NCBI GenBank assembly: GCA_002309835.1
Contig: DBYL01000019.1
Location: forward strand, 7,480 to 71,479
Length of the DNA stretch: 64,000 nt
Source of the DNA: Bacteroidales bacterium UBA1187
GTDB taxonomy: Bacteria > Bacteroidota > Bacteroidia > Bacteroidales > Paludibacteraceae
Direction of reading: 5' to 3'
Each line of letters starts with the position of its first letter. Positions within the stretch are counted from its first letter, which is position 1. Below, piece by piece: positions 8,401 through 16,826 of the stretch. Position numbers and translations under genes: made by a program. The notes beneath the pieces are model-generated. The model made no database searches and had not been told where the DNA came from. It was given only the letters and a program-made list of their open reading frames with translations.

Positions 8401-10492
8401 GAAGACTACCCAGCCTATTAAACTCAAGACCGTTACGGATCTGTACCCGACGCTGGCTACACCGATCCCGACAAAAGAGCAGGCTATCCTCGCTGTTCCG
8501 AATGTAGATTATCAAATTCCTGCCGGTGGTCAATGGTTCGCCGTTTGTCTCCCGACGATTCTGGATAACTATAAGATGACGCGCGATGCAGGCTTTGAGG
8601 TAATCAACCCCAATAGCACGGATGTGACGGTAACTTCTACTGCTACATGGCAAGAAGAGCTGACCTATAATGTTCCGAAACGCTCGCGTAAGATCGGCGC
8701 TAACAAGCATTATGTGAAGACCTTCTACAGCGCTATTGAAGCTGCTGCTAAACGTGCAGGTTTCAGTCTCTCGTTGGAAGGTACCGATCCTTCCCTCATC
8801 GATAGTTTGGTTCATTCTTATGTAACCGACGAGCATATGGCAGCATATGTCTTCATCGATCATAACGGTACCGAACCGCTGATTGCTCGCGTGAAAGCAC
8901 AACCGAAGACCGGTGAGTATATGAGCAAACCGATCCTCTTCGATTGGGACCACGGTAATGTGAACGCCGGTGCTACCACTGCAAACGCAGCTTATAGCCC
9001 GAAGAACTGGTTCTTGGCGGAGATCGACTCGACGCGTATTCCGGAAGGTAAGGAGCTGGAGCTCCACGTAACCAACTGGGGTAGCGATGTATCGAAAGCT
9101 ACGGCGAAGATCATGCTCGATACGCTGAGTGTACAAGGCCAGACCGTTTCGTATGACCTCGCTGCTAATGAAGATAAGAGCAAACGTATCGCTCGTGAGT
9201 TGCTCATTGGTAACTCTAACGTCCTCATCGAGTTTGAGTCTGATTCTGCCAACTATATCTGGGCAGAGATCGTGGACGCACGCCCGAAAGATACGATTGA
9301 GGTAGATACAGTTGTAGTATGGTGCGCAGGCGAGGAGTATGACGATCCGTTCACCGGTTTGAAGTACACCATCGATGCAGAGACATTAGCTCCTGTTACA
9401 TGGGATGATCAGTGGGAGTGGGTTAACGACACCGCTGCCGCTATCTGGGATTCGCTTGTTCACTTCACCCTCGTTCCGTATATCGATCCGGTGATCTATA
9501 CCGTTGAGGAGATTGCTGACCAACCGGTTATCAAAGCCGGTCAACCGATCGACGTAACTGCTGCTACAACATGGCTGATGACGCAGTACGCCGGACAGGT
9601 AGCACTGAACGACACCATTAAAGATGCTGTACAGATCATATGGGAGATTAGCACGAATAATGCCAACACCCAGTTTGAGGAAGTATCCGCTGCCGCTATT
9701 GAGTCGGCCGGCGTTGTACTGCGCTACCGCATCGTTACCTTCTGTGAGGACGATACGCTGACCAGCCCGTTGTTCTTCAACTCGGTTCGCGACACTATCA
9801 CCGTTGAAGAGGCATGTAACTTCTATGACGAATGGGAATATAAGGATAGCATCTACTATGAGGCTACTCTGGATTCCGCAGTGTTTACGCAGCCGAACGG
9901 AAGCAAGCTTATCCACTATCTGGATCTCCAGAAAGTGACTAACCCTGCCCGTATCGACCTCGTAGGTGTAGCCAAGTACGGCAACCGCCTGCTGCTCATC
10001 GACCGTTTCGACTTTGCTGCTAAGGGCTTCGCAACGGATTCCCTCTATGCCGAAGGTGGTAACGTAACGGTAGAATGGTATCGCGTGAATGCAGACGGAG
10101 GCAAACTGATTGGCGAAGGTTATTCGTACAATAAGGAAGATGGTGATACCCTCGTAGGTACTTTCTTCGCAATCATCAAGATCAGTTCCGCAACGGGTTG
10201 CGGTCTGCTTGGTCGTACGCAAGATATCGTATGTGAGGCTGCTGTCGCTACTCCTGCTCCGGCATTAGTACCGAATATGGTTATGCCGGGTGAGAATGTG
10301 AATGTCATCAATCTTGACCCGAATAAAGAAACCGTTATCCGCATCTTCACTACGGAAGGTCTGCTCCAAAGCACGTACAACGTACGCGGACAGGAGACCT
10401 TCATGCTACCGGCTGCGGCTGACCACGGATTCTATCTGGTTGAGCTCTTGAATGACAGCATGAAGTCAACCTTACGTTACATTGTTAAATAA
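5432..10492 (+). CDS. Giant repetitive T9SS cargo protein with type A sorting domain
   Basis: 1686 residues with a signal peptide (MKKFLLFAAAAMTSIFMMAG). About ten imperfect modules of roughly 110-130 residues follow. Most begin with C-x-x-A/P-I-x-F-x-W and have a W-Y-x-I/V-D core (for example near residues 140, 395, 515, 630 and 745), then a beta-sandwich-like sequence with an ECP/SCP motif. The later modules are more divergent. The final 75 residues (VIRIFTTEGLLQSTYNVRG, then GFYLVELLND, ending STLRYIVK) fit the type IX secretion C-terminal domain, which is cleaved on export and exchanged for a lipopolysaccharide anchor. It is probably a fibrous surface adhesin. Synonymous codon use resembles highly expressed genes. 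The ligand is unknown. Confidence 0.8.
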   Translation: MKKFLLFAAAAMTSIFMMAGNGSTKANAIDFDWDNGHVQEGSKTLWYKVSLDPLYQEENPSLTLHMVSQTLQDTVQVTLQATVAGQSEERTYTIMPGKTQSWSANAATLVRMKQTEVYITLKTVATDEAARIKLSAKVYDAVDLDEACKDAKTFNWTSGITQNKGVLQWFKVNLKDAKTANKKDVKITMTNKGTGKLNLRVGQSLDCPSSGLTKRSFVLEAGEKVYDTIPQSMIKAVAADELYVTFDNNQPIEVKAELIDQPASPIFDFSTVTVDSLPVVYNEVLNGKHYFKINVRQMNDSAKYEPEFTFRNNGENPVKIVRKMSFENPVWGWQTSEIELAAGEEAVEVIKKNVVDGINVDSIPYIYLVIDADAEFQLIGRYKHVREGKACKSNIDFNWEKGHTQEGKTTQWYAIDVTEAKRDIRDIKVKVENIGYDNAKVSAAMAFSCPYIDLQEMTRTIKLGDSIKTTVAYSMYAMMSDTIWVGVTTDQDIRISVDTAKVETKPANPNDPCLKAIDFDWEDGGKVSKLDTVWYKIDMREVRDRKEFPTVYVKNLNLTSAVTVYGELSLECPDTIPNQTRSLKLAAGETYSKQLARNMFENIKADSVYLRVVATDSIAFEIRLTEEVEGSSCTSPIRFNWTSGNDQAANASVWYAVDLREAKASTSDVKISIINKGTTAGKGTAYLAYSCLDESLQSVNFSLGTSASDNKKTTTLPHSALETVNDSIIFVRVYGDIALHLEATLVPAEELPVEDQVSCETIATATELQWNTVYTQNGGSQWYILKREVLDTLLNGDITAEAHIWNEAGVELAITGEIAYHCPITTKMMSKKLTVKSGGEFIKMIAANTAQQVSGKDTVLIRLKAAGKFRFEAHLVSPWNGNTRDAALRLKLDNEIEQEANTIMWYRINTADLKAVDNLDGLRVFVEAKTLATNATIEAAVFEGDSQEDMIEYFTGRTLKRTSGAIRAKQHYIPGYVIKGLADKVLYVRVKTTQPIKLKTVTDLYPTLATPIPTKEQAILAVPNVDYQIPAGGQWFAVCLPTILDNYKMTRDAGFEVINPNSTDVTVTSTATWQEELTYNVPKRSRKIGANKHYVKTFYSAIEAAAKRAGFSLSLEGTDPSLIDSLVHSYVTDEHMAAYVFIDHNGTEPLIARVKAQPKTGEYMSKPILFDWDHGNVNAGATTANAAYSPKNWFLAEIDSTRIPEGKELELHVTNWGSDVSKATAKIMLDTLSVQGQTVSYDLAANEDKSKRIARELLIGNSNVLIEFESDSANYIWAEIVDARPKDTIEVDTVVVWCAGEEYDDPFTGLKYTIDAETLAPVTWDDQWEWVNDTAAAIWDSLVHFTLVPYIDPVIYTVEEIADQPVIKAGQPIDVTAATTWLMTQYAGQVALNDTIKDAVQIIWEISTNNANTQFEEVSAAAIESAGVVLRYRIVTFCEDDTLTSPLFFNSVRDTITVEEACNFYDEWEYKDSIYYEATLDSAVFTQPNGSKLIHYLDLQKVTNPARIDLVGVAKYGNRLLLIDRFDFAAKGFATDSLYAEGGNVTVEWYRVNADGGKLIGEGYSYNKEDGDTLVGTFFAIIKISSATGCGLLGRTQDIVCEAAVATPAPALVPNMVMPGENVNVINLDPNKETVIRIFTTEGLLQSTYNVRGQETFMLPAAADHGFYLVELLNDSMKSTLRYIVK

Positions 10493-10495
10493 GAA

Positions 10496-10503
10496 AAGGA
10501 GGT
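10496..10503 (+). promoter_or_regulatory. Perfect Shine-Dalgarno (AAGGAGGT) before the 10510 gene
   Basis: AAGGAGGT lies six bases before ATG 10510. Genes of this phylum rarely carry such a site and none of the neighbours does, so strong initiation of this one gene is implied. Confidence 0.7.
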
Positions 10504-10509
10504 AGCACA

Positions 10510-11910
10510 ATGAAAACTTTGAAATCAATTTTAATTGCAGCCACCTTGATATGTGCATCTGCCGTGACGACTATGTCGGCGCAGCAGGCTGCAGAGTCCG
10601 CACAACCCCAACAACCTAAATTGGCAGTAGGCGACTCCGTTATGATTCGACGTGAGTGTACCAAATATCTCACCGGCGAGACTCCGTCCACCTGGGTTTG
10701 GGATAAAGTACACACTGTACATCAGATCGGAACAAAACGTAATCCGAATAGATACCCTAACGGCATTCTGTTATGGAAGATTCGTTCGTGGGTTTGCGAT
10801 AGCTGTATTACGGTTGTAAATGGTCATGCTGAAGAAGCAGCTCAAAAAGCCGCTGAAGAGCAGTCCGCAGAACGTGAGGCATGGGAACAAGCGAAGAAAG
10901 AGAATGCAGACGCAGAAGCTGCTGCGGCTCGCGTTGCCGAAGAAAAAGCAGCACGCGAAGCAGCTGAGCGCGCTGCTTTGGAAGAAGCGCGCAGACTAGC
11001 CGAAGAGCAGGCTGCTGCAGAGGCTAAGGCTGCTGCAGAGCAAGCGAAAGCTGACTCTATTCAGTCAGCGCAGAAATTCAAAGGCAGCTATGATCGCTTC
11101 ACCATCGGTCTGCGCGGCGGTATCGCGTCGCAACTGCACCAAGCGGTACAGGGCGTAGATGCTAAGTGGGGTATCGGCGGTGACGTTCTGCTCGACCTCC
11201 AGTATGCGCACTATTGGACCAAAGACGGTCGTTCTACTGACCTCGGTCTGATTGTAGGTCTGAGTGCCGGTTATGCGCAAGGTAGCTTTAAAGGCTCTGA
11301 GAATAGCACCTTCACGAAGGGAAATTTGGATTATACCGTACAGGCTGACGGTATCAACGAGACGGATCATCAGATCCAACTCGAGGTGCCGTTGATGTTC
11401 TCCTTGATTCATCAGAGCGGTCTGTTCTTCAACGTAGGTCCGCGCTTCATGATTCCGGTTTATACTCCGTATAAGCAGACTATCAATAGCGCTACGGCTG
11501 CCATCTCGGCATACGATCCCGCAACAGGTGTTACCCTTCAGGATAACGTCGTTACCGGTAAGTATATCGATCAGCAACCGGCTGAAGCAAACGGCCTTCA
11601 GTTTAAGTTGAATATCATGCTCACCGCCGAAATCGGATATGAGTGGATTCTCAAGAGCGGTAACTCTCTCGGACTCGGCGTATATGCTGACTACAGCGTA
11701 TACAACACCCGTTCGAAACTGAATGCTGCTGCAAGCGAGTCGCTGCTCAATATCACTCCTCCGAGTGATTCCGGTATCGCTACGCTGGAGATGCTCTCCG
11801 CTACGAGCACATACGCAAAGAGCGTAGGTTACTTTGACCTCGGCGTGAAGTTGGCTTATCATTTCAACTTCCCGAAGAAGAGAAGCAATATTGACGCTAA
11901 ACTGTTCTAA
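10510..11910 (+). CDS. Outer-membrane beta-barrel protein with Ala/Glu coiled-coil linker
   Basis: 466 residues. The signal peptide covers residues 1-24 (cut after TMSAQ). A compact N-terminal domain (residues 35-100) contains W-V-W-D-K-V-H-T and a C-D-S-C pair. Residues about 105-185 form an Ala-, Glu- and Arg-rich helical stretch, surely a coiled coil. From about residue 190 onward alternating strands (FTIGLRGGIASQL, LGLIVGLSAGYAQ, and a last strand LGVKLAYHFNF) form an outer-membrane barrel of the PorT or OmpA type. The coiled coil would span the periplasm. It is 17 bases downstream of the T9SS cargo gene, which suggests a role in export or anchoring of that protein, but this is inference. 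Confidence 0.7.
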   Translation: MKTLKSILIAATLICASAVTTMSAQQAAESAQPQQPKLAVGDSVMIRRECTKYLTGETPSTWVWDKVHTVHQIGTKRNPNRYPNGILLWKIRSWVCDSCITVVNGHAEEAAQKAAEEQSAEREAWEQAKKENADAEAAAARVAEEKAAREAAERAALEEARRLAEEQAAAEAKAAAEQAKADSIQSAQKFKGSYDRFTIGLRGGIASQLHQAVQGVDAKWGIGGDVLLDLQYAHYWTKDGRSTDLGLIVGLSAGYAQGSFKGSENSTFTKGNLDYTVQADGINETDHQIQLEVPLMFSLIHQSGLFFNVGPRFMIPVYTPYKQTINSATAAISAYDPATGVTLQDNVVTGKYIDQQPAEANGLQFKLNIMLTAEIGYEWILKSGNSLGLGVYADYSVYNTRSKLNAAASESLLNITPPSDSGIATLEMLSATSTYAKSVGYFDLGVKLAYHFNFPKKRSNIDAKLF

Positions 11911-11915
11911 AGCGC

Positions 11916-12563
11916 ATGACGATACTATGTATCGAAACTAGTACATCGGTTTGTTCGGCTGCCATCTGCAAGGATGGCAAGCCGGTCAAACAATGTATCA
12001 ACCGTGAGGGTAGCAACCATGCTCGGTTGCTACCTCGCTATATAGAGGAATTGCTCTCGTTCGCGCGGGAGCAACACCTCTCTATAGACGCGGTTGCGCT
12101 ATCCGAAGGTCCCGGCAGTTACACCGGTCTGCGTATCGGTACCAGTACCGCAAAAGGACTTTGCTATGGCTTGAATATCCCGCTGATACCTGTACCTACG
12201 CTGCACATCCTCTGCGCTGCAGCACAGGTGAGCAATACCCGTTTATGCCCGATGATTGACGCTCGGCGGATGGAGGTATATACTACCGATGAGGCAGGCA
12301 AAGCCCGCGCAGTGGTAGTAGAGCAAGCAGAGAACCTATACGCCGGAGACGAAGAGATAACTTATTTCGGCGACGGCGCAGAGAAATGTCAATCGGTGCT
12401 GACGGCGCCAAACTGGCATTATCTCCCCAATATCGTACCGGAAGCACAATATATGGCCGAGTTGGCCGAAGCATTACCGAAGGTAACGGACATAGCGTAT
12501 TACGAGCCCTATTATCTTAAAGAGTTTATCGCTGCGCAGAGTCATGTGAAAGGACTGGTATAA
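11916..12563 (+). CDS. tsaB: tRNA threonylcarbamoyladenosine biosynthesis protein TsaB
   Basis: 215 residues, typical for TsaB. The N-terminus ILCIETSTSVCSAAI is the ASKHA-fold phosphate-loop region, and SEGPGSYTGLRIGTSTAKGL is the family signature. TsaB is the non-catalytic partner of TsaD in making t6A at position 37 of ANN-decoding tRNAs. TsaE, another member of the complex, is at 44309. The last base of the stop codon is the first base of porW, so translation is coupled. The start ATG lies five bases after the previous stop, in the same direction. Confidence 0.93.
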   Translation: MTILCIETSTSVCSAAICKDGKPVKQCINREGSNHARLLPRYIEELLSFAREQHLSIDAVALSEGPGSYTGLRIGTSTAKGLCYGLNIPLIPVPTLHILCAAAQVSNTRLCPMIDARRMEVYTTDEAGKARAVVVEQAENLYAGDEEITYFGDGAEKCQSVLTAPNWHYLPNIVPEAQYMAELAEALPKVTDIAYYEPYYLKEFIAAQSHVKGLV

Positions 12564-15163
12564 TGATGAAGAATATACATCATACATCATACATTATACA
12601 TGGATTGATCCTATTGGGGTTAATCTTCTCGTCCTGCTCTACCCAAAAGAACACATGGGCTACGCGTTCGTTCCATCAAACGAAAGTCAAATATAATATT
12701 CTCCATAATGGTAATCTCGCGTATGAAGAAGGCCTGAAAGCCATCCGCGATGCCAATACGGATGATTATAGTCAAATCCTATACCTATACCCTGTATCCA
12801 ATCACAAAGCGGCAGAGGCTTCTACCTCTCAGATGGATAAGACCATCGAGAAATGCCGTAAGTGTATTAAGTTACATTCTATCAAAGCCAAACCGAAACG
12901 TGACCCCAAAAAGGCGAACGATCCTAAATATAAACTATGGCTTCAATCCGAAGAATTCAATGCCAACATGAGTCTGGCATGGATTCGCCTCGGCGAAGCG
13001 GAATTTCATAAAGGAGATTTCTTAGGCGCAGTAAGCACCTTCAATTATATCATCAATCATTATTCCAACGATGCGGATATGATTGCGCAATGCCAGTTAT
13101 GGATTGCTCGATCGTATGCCGAAATGGGTTGGCAGTATGAAGCCGAAGATATGCTCAACCGCGTCAATATTGATGCGCTTACCAAAAAGCATGCACGTCT
13201 CTACTCAGCCGTTAAAGCCGACGTGCTGCTGCATGGCAAAGAGTATCACTCGGCTATTCCGTTTGTAAAGATTGCTATCCCCTATGAAAAACGCAAGATC
13301 TACCGTCCGCGTTTCTCCTATGTCTTGGGACAGTTGTATGAGTTGGAAAACAATCGTGAAGAGGCTATCAGCGCGTATAAATACGTTGTGCGTCTGGCGC
13401 CTCCAACGGAGATGGAGTTTAATGCACGCCTCCGTATTGCAGAGTTGGGAGGCAAGAACTCGATTCGCCAGTTGCGCACGATGACCAAGCAGTCGAAATT
13501 CAAAGACCATCTCGACCAGATATATGGCGCGATGGGAAACATCTATCTGGCGCAGCATGATACAGCCGCAGCGCTGGAGATGTACGATAAAGCCATCTCT
13601 GAAGCTACGCAGGCCGGTCCTTCTAAAGCAGCAGTCCTCGTGCGTGCGGGAGACATCTATTATGAACAACGCGCATACGCGCAGGCGCAGCCTTGCTATC
13701 GCGAAGCTGTGACCATCCTTACCGCGGAAAACCCCGACTACGCGCGTATCCAAAAGCGCTCGGAGGTATTGGATGAATTAGTAGTGGCCTATAATCAGGC
13801 GCAACTGCAAGACTCCTTACAGCGTCTCAGTCACATGACGGAGGAAGAGCAACGCGCGATAGCGGAAAAGATCGTTGCAGATCTCATCGAAGCGGAGAAA
13901 GCCGATTCTGCCAAACAGGCGCAGGAGGCACGCGACATAGCGCGCGGTGGAGACCGTCGTCCGAAAAGCGTCAATACAGCAAATATGTTAGGAGGCGGTG
14001 GCGCACAGAAAGGCGAGTGGTATTTCTATAACCAGCAACTCATCAAACAGGGCCAACAGGAATGGCGTCGCCGTTGGGGTAACAGACCATTGGAAGATAA
14101 CTGGCGTCGCCAGAGTAAGCAGGTAGTTGCGTCTCAGCCGGAAGAGACCGGAGAAGGAAATGCCGATTCACTCGCTTTAGCCGGCGATTCGACGGTGATG
14201 ACAACTCCTCAACTGGAGACGGATCAGCATAAACCGGAATATTATCTACAGCAGATTCCGCGCACGCCGCAAGACTTCGCAGCCAGCGATAGTTTATGGC
14301 GAGAAGCATTAGTGGCGCTCTATTATATCTATCGCGATAAGGTTGAAGATGAGGCATTGACGGAAGAGACGCTTCGTGAACTGGAGAGACGATTCGCTCC
14401 GCATGCGTCCATCGATGCTATTCATGAGGACGAGCAGTTACGCGCACTTCGCCATGATGAAGCGTACATCGCGAAAATGCGTCGTATGTTAGCGGAGCAA
14501 GATTCGCTGTATGCCTCTACCTATACGGCATATACGAAAGGAGAGTATGCGCAGGTGAAAGCCAATAAACAATATGCAGAGCGTGAGTTCCCGCAAAGCA
14601 AACTCATGCCGCGATTCCTTTTCCTTAATGCCGTCTCTGTTGCGCGCACTGAGGGACAAAAGGCATTTATGGCCGAACTGCAAGATTTGGTGGATCGCTA
14701 TCCGTCTACCGAACTGGGCGCTATGGCGAAAGATATGCTCGCCATGATGGGTCAGGGAATGGAGAGCCAGACGGGCGGAAATACCGGTTCGTTAGCTGAC
14801 AGACGCGGACAAGTAGAGGAAGATAACCAACAGGCTGAGAGTCAAGAACAGCAGTGGAGCGATGACCGCAAGCAACCGAGTATCGTATTACTACGCTTAC
14901 CCAAGATGGATGAGGAGGCTTTGAATGAACTGCTCTATGAAGTAGCCCTGTTTAACTTCTCGCAATTCCTGATACGTGATTTCGATTTACAGAAGATGCC
15001 GGTATTGGGCACCGGATGTGCCTTACGCGTCAGCGGCTTTGCTGATTTGGATGAAGCAGAATGGTGGGTAGATCTCATTCGTAAGAACAGCGACATGCAA
15101 TCTGTCCTCAGCGGAGTAGAGATACAAGCCTTGGCAGAAGTGAACCTGCCGTTAGTACAATAA
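12563..15163 (+). CDS. porW: T9SS lipoprotein PorW/SprE, TPR-rich
   Basis: 866 residues. A lipoprotein signal ends IFSSC (Cys about residue 25). The sequence TRSFHQTKVKYNILHNGNLA, a run of TPR-like helices (residues about 130-470), a charged Gln/Glu-rich middle and a C-terminal beta domain (VALFNFSQFLIRDF, then LRVSGFADLDEAEWWV) fit PorW of Porphyromonas and SprE of Flavobacterium. PorW is an outer-membrane lipoprotein needed for type IX secretion and links the trans-envelope core to the outer-membrane translocon. Two Met codons begin the frame; either could be used. It overlaps tsaB by one base. Its stop codon abuts the terminator of the convergent tRNA. Confidence 0.88.
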   Translation: MMKNIHHTSYIIHGLILLGLIFSSCSTQKNTWATRSFHQTKVKYNILHNGNLAYEEGLKAIRDANTDDYSQILYLYPVSNHKAAEASTSQMDKTIEKCRKCIKLHSIKAKPKRDPKKANDPKYKLWLQSEEFNANMSLAWIRLGEAEFHKGDFLGAVSTFNYIINHYSNDADMIAQCQLWIARSYAEMGWQYEAEDMLNRVNIDALTKKHARLYSAVKADVLLHGKEYHSAIPFVKIAIPYEKRKIYRPRFSYVLGQLYELENNREEAISAYKYVVRLAPPTEMEFNARLRIAELGGKNSIRQLRTMTKQSKFKDHLDQIYGAMGNIYLAQHDTAAALEMYDKAISEATQAGPSKAAVLVRAGDIYYEQRAYAQAQPCYREAVTILTAENPDYARIQKRSEVLDELVVAYNQAQLQDSLQRLSHMTEEEQRAIAEKIVADLIEAEKADSAKQAQEARDIARGGDRRPKSVNTANMLGGGGAQKGEWYFYNQQLIKQGQQEWRRRWGNRPLEDNWRRQSKQVVASQPEETGEGNADSLALAGDSTVMTTPQLETDQHKPEYYLQQIPRTPQDFAASDSLWREALVALYYIYRDKVEDEALTEETLRELERRFAPHASIDAIHEDEQLRALRHDEAYIAKMRRMLAEQDSLYASTYTAYTKGEYAQVKANKQYAEREFPQSKLMPRFLFLNAVSVARTEGQKAFMAELQDLVDRYPSTELGAMAKDMLAMMGQGMESQTGGNTGSLADRRGQVEEDNQQAESQEQQWSDDRKQPSIVLLRLPKMDEEALNELLYEVALFNFSQFLIRDFDLQKMPVLGTGCALRVSGFADLDEAEWWVDLIRKNSDMQSVLSGVEIQALAEVNLPLVQ

Positions 15164-15185
15164 AAAAAGAGGACCGAAATCCTCT
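15162..15185 (-). terminator. Rho-independent terminator of tRNA-Pro
   Basis: Read on the minus strand: stem GAGGA / TCCTC with loop TTTCGG, followed by seven T. It overlaps the stop codon of porW on the other strand. Confidence 0.8.
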
Positions 15186-15189
15186 ATCG

Positions 15190-15263
15190 TCGGGGAGACG
15201 TGATTCGAACACGCGACCTCCGGTCCCCCAGACCGTTGCGCTACCGGGCTGCGCCACTCCCCG
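15190..15263 (-). tRNA. tRNA-Pro (anticodon GGG)
   Basis: A cloverleaf can be folded on the minus strand: acceptor CGGGGAG / CTCCCCG, D-arm GCGC / GCGC with GGT in the loop, anticodon stem CGGT / ACCG with loop CTGGGGG (anticodon GGG followed by G37), T-arm with TTCGAAT, and discriminator A. No CCA is encoded. G36-G37 makes this tRNA a standard substrate of TrmD, whose gene is in this window. A promoter at 15287 and a terminator at 15162 make it a single-gene unit. Confidence 0.93.
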
Positions 15264-15286
15264 AACACTCTTTTCAAAAGAGCGTG

Positions 15287-15317
15287 CAAAGGTACGACTT
15301 TTTTTTGATATACGCAA
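15287..15317 (-). promoter_or_regulatory. Promoter of tRNA-Pro
   Basis: On the minus strand: TTG at 15317-15315, 20 bases, TACCTTTG at 15294-15287. The predicted start of transcription is about 15-20 bases before the tRNA. The -33 box lies only six bases from the start codon of miaB on the other strand. Confidence 0.82.
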
Positions 15318-15322
15318 GAGAA

Positions 15323-16672
15323 ATGGAAAAAAAATTCTATATAGAGACCTATGGCTGCCAGATGAATGTGGCGGATAGCGAGGTAGTGGCCGCCATCATG
15401 CAGACGACCGATGCGCAGCTTACCGAGCAATGGGAAGATGCGGATATTATCCTTCTCAATACCTGCTCTATTCGCGATAACGCAGAGCAGAAAGTTGGCG
15501 CACGCCTGCGTGAACTAAAGGCCAAATCGACTCAGAATCGCTCAAAGGTCGTTCAACGCGGAGATAAGATTACTATTGGCGTTATCGGATGCATGGCCGA
15601 GCGCATGGGACAAGAACTGATCAAGGAATACGGAGTGGATTTTGTGGCCGGCCCGGATGCCTATCTGGATATCCCGAACCTACTGGCACAATGCGAACAG
15701 GGACATAAGGCGATGAATGTGGAGTTGAGTACCACTGAGACATATCGCCAGATCATCCCAGCCCGTATAGGACGCTCCATCAGCGGCTTCGTTTCTATTA
15801 TGCGCGGCTGTAATAATTTCTGCTCGTATTGCGTAGTGCCGTATACACGAGGACGCGAACGCAGCCGAGATGTAGACTCCATCCTAAATGAAGTACGTGA
15901 CCTGCAGAAACGCGGATACAAAGAAGTGACGCTATTGGGACAGAATGTAAACTCCTATCGCTTCACCCGCGAGGATGGTACGACAGTAGATTTCGCAGAC
16001 CTGCTGGAGATAGTGGCTGATGCCGTTCCGGATATGCGTATTCGTTTTACCACCAGTCACCCCAAGGATATGTCGGATAAGACGCTGGAAGCTATCAGTC
16101 GTCATGCGAACCTCTGTAAGTTTATCCATCTGGCGGTACAATCCGGTTCGAATCATATCCTCAAACTGATGAACCGTAAATATACGCGAGAGTGGTACTT
16201 GGAACGTATCGCGGCCATTAGACGTATCTTACCCGAAGCAGCTATCAGTACGGATATATTCTGCGGATTCCACGACGAAACGCTCGAGGATCATGCGCAG
16301 ACACTTAGCCTCATGCGAGAGGTTGGTTTCGATACCGCATTTATGTTTAAATATTCCGAGCGACCGGGCACCTATGCGCAGAAACATCTGCCGGATAATA
16401 TCTCAGAAGAAGAGAAAGTGCGCCGTCTCAATGAGATCATTGCGCTGCAGAATCAATTATCCCTTGAATCCAACCAACGCGAGATAGGTAAGACCGTAGA
16501 AGTGCTGGTGGAAGGCTTCTCCAAACGCAGCCATGAAGATATGTACGGACGTACCGATAGATACAAGACCGTGGTATTCCCGCGCACTGACCAAAAGATA
16601 GGCGATCTGGTCCTCGTACGTGTATTAGAGGCCTCTGCCGCTACATTAAAGGGCGAAATTGTTAAAAAATAA
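15323..16672 (+). CDS. miaB: tRNA-2-methylthio-N6-dimethylallyladenosine synthase MiaB
   Basis: 449 residues from ATG 15323. A longer in-frame start at 15200 would translate the tRNA gene and is rejected. The N-terminal UPF0004 domain starts FYIETYGCQMNVADSEVV with cluster Cys residues (C11, then NTCSIR, and GCMAER). The radical-SAM motif C-N-N-F-C-S-Y-C lies near residue 165, and a TRAM domain ends the protein. MiaB adds the methylthio group to i6A37. No plus-strand promoter is visible in the 59 bases before it, so it may depend on read-through from porW, or on an unrecognised promoter. Confidence 0.94.
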   Translation: MEKKFYIETYGCQMNVADSEVVAAIMQTTDAQLTEQWEDADIILLNTCSIRDNAEQKVGARLRELKAKSTQNRSKVVQRGDKITIGVIGCMAERMGQELIKEYGVDFVAGPDAYLDIPNLLAQCEQGHKAMNVELSTTETYRQIIPARIGRSISGFVSIMRGCNNFCSYCVVPYTRGRERSRDVDSILNEVRDLQKRGYKEVTLLGQNVNSYRFTREDGTTVDFADLLEIVADAVPDMRIRFTTSHPKDMSDKTLEAISRHANLCKFIHLAVQSGSNHILKLMNRKYTREWYLERIAAIRRILPEAAISTDIFCGFHDETLEDHAQTLSLMREVGFDTAFMFKYSERPGTYAQKHLPDNISEEEKVRRLNEIIALQNQLSLESNQREIGKTVEVLVEGFSKRSHEDMYGRTDRYKTVVFPRTDQKIGDLVLVRVLEASAATLKGEIVKK

Positions 16673-16700
16673 AGAATTTCTGCATTTTTTTGTTCAAAAA

Positions 16701-16732
16701 TTTGGCTATATAAAATAAAAGCAGTACTTTTG
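16701..16732 (+). promoter_or_regulatory. Promoter of the greA leader
   Basis: TTTG at 16701-16704, 20 bases, TACTTTTG at 16725-16732. Transcription should start near 16739, leaving a leader of about 240 bases before greA. Confidence 0.8.
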
Positions 16733-16777
16733 CACTGAAAACAAATAAATTTTCATAGTTAAGGTTTAGGTTTAATG

Positions 16778-16812
16778 GCAATAGGAGGCTGTGAAGTTTC
16801 CTATTGCTTTTT
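16778..16812 (+). terminator. First terminator-like hairpin in the greA leader
   Basis: A perfect nine-base stem GCAATAGGA / TCCTATTGC with a 12-base loop, followed by five T. If it terminates, the product is an RNA of about 75 bases. The stem and loop include AGGAGG. Confidence 0.65.
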
Positions 16813-16826
16813 AAAAAAACTGCAAC

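Noticed and set aside
7553..9136. Long minus-strand frame of 527 codons inside the T9SS cargo gene
   Set aside because: It is a shadow created by the codon bias of the plus-strand gene, which has a signal peptide and a sorting domain.
15200..15322. N-terminal extension of MiaB
   Set aside because: It would be the antisense reading of tRNA-Pro; MiaB homology begins at ATG 15323.
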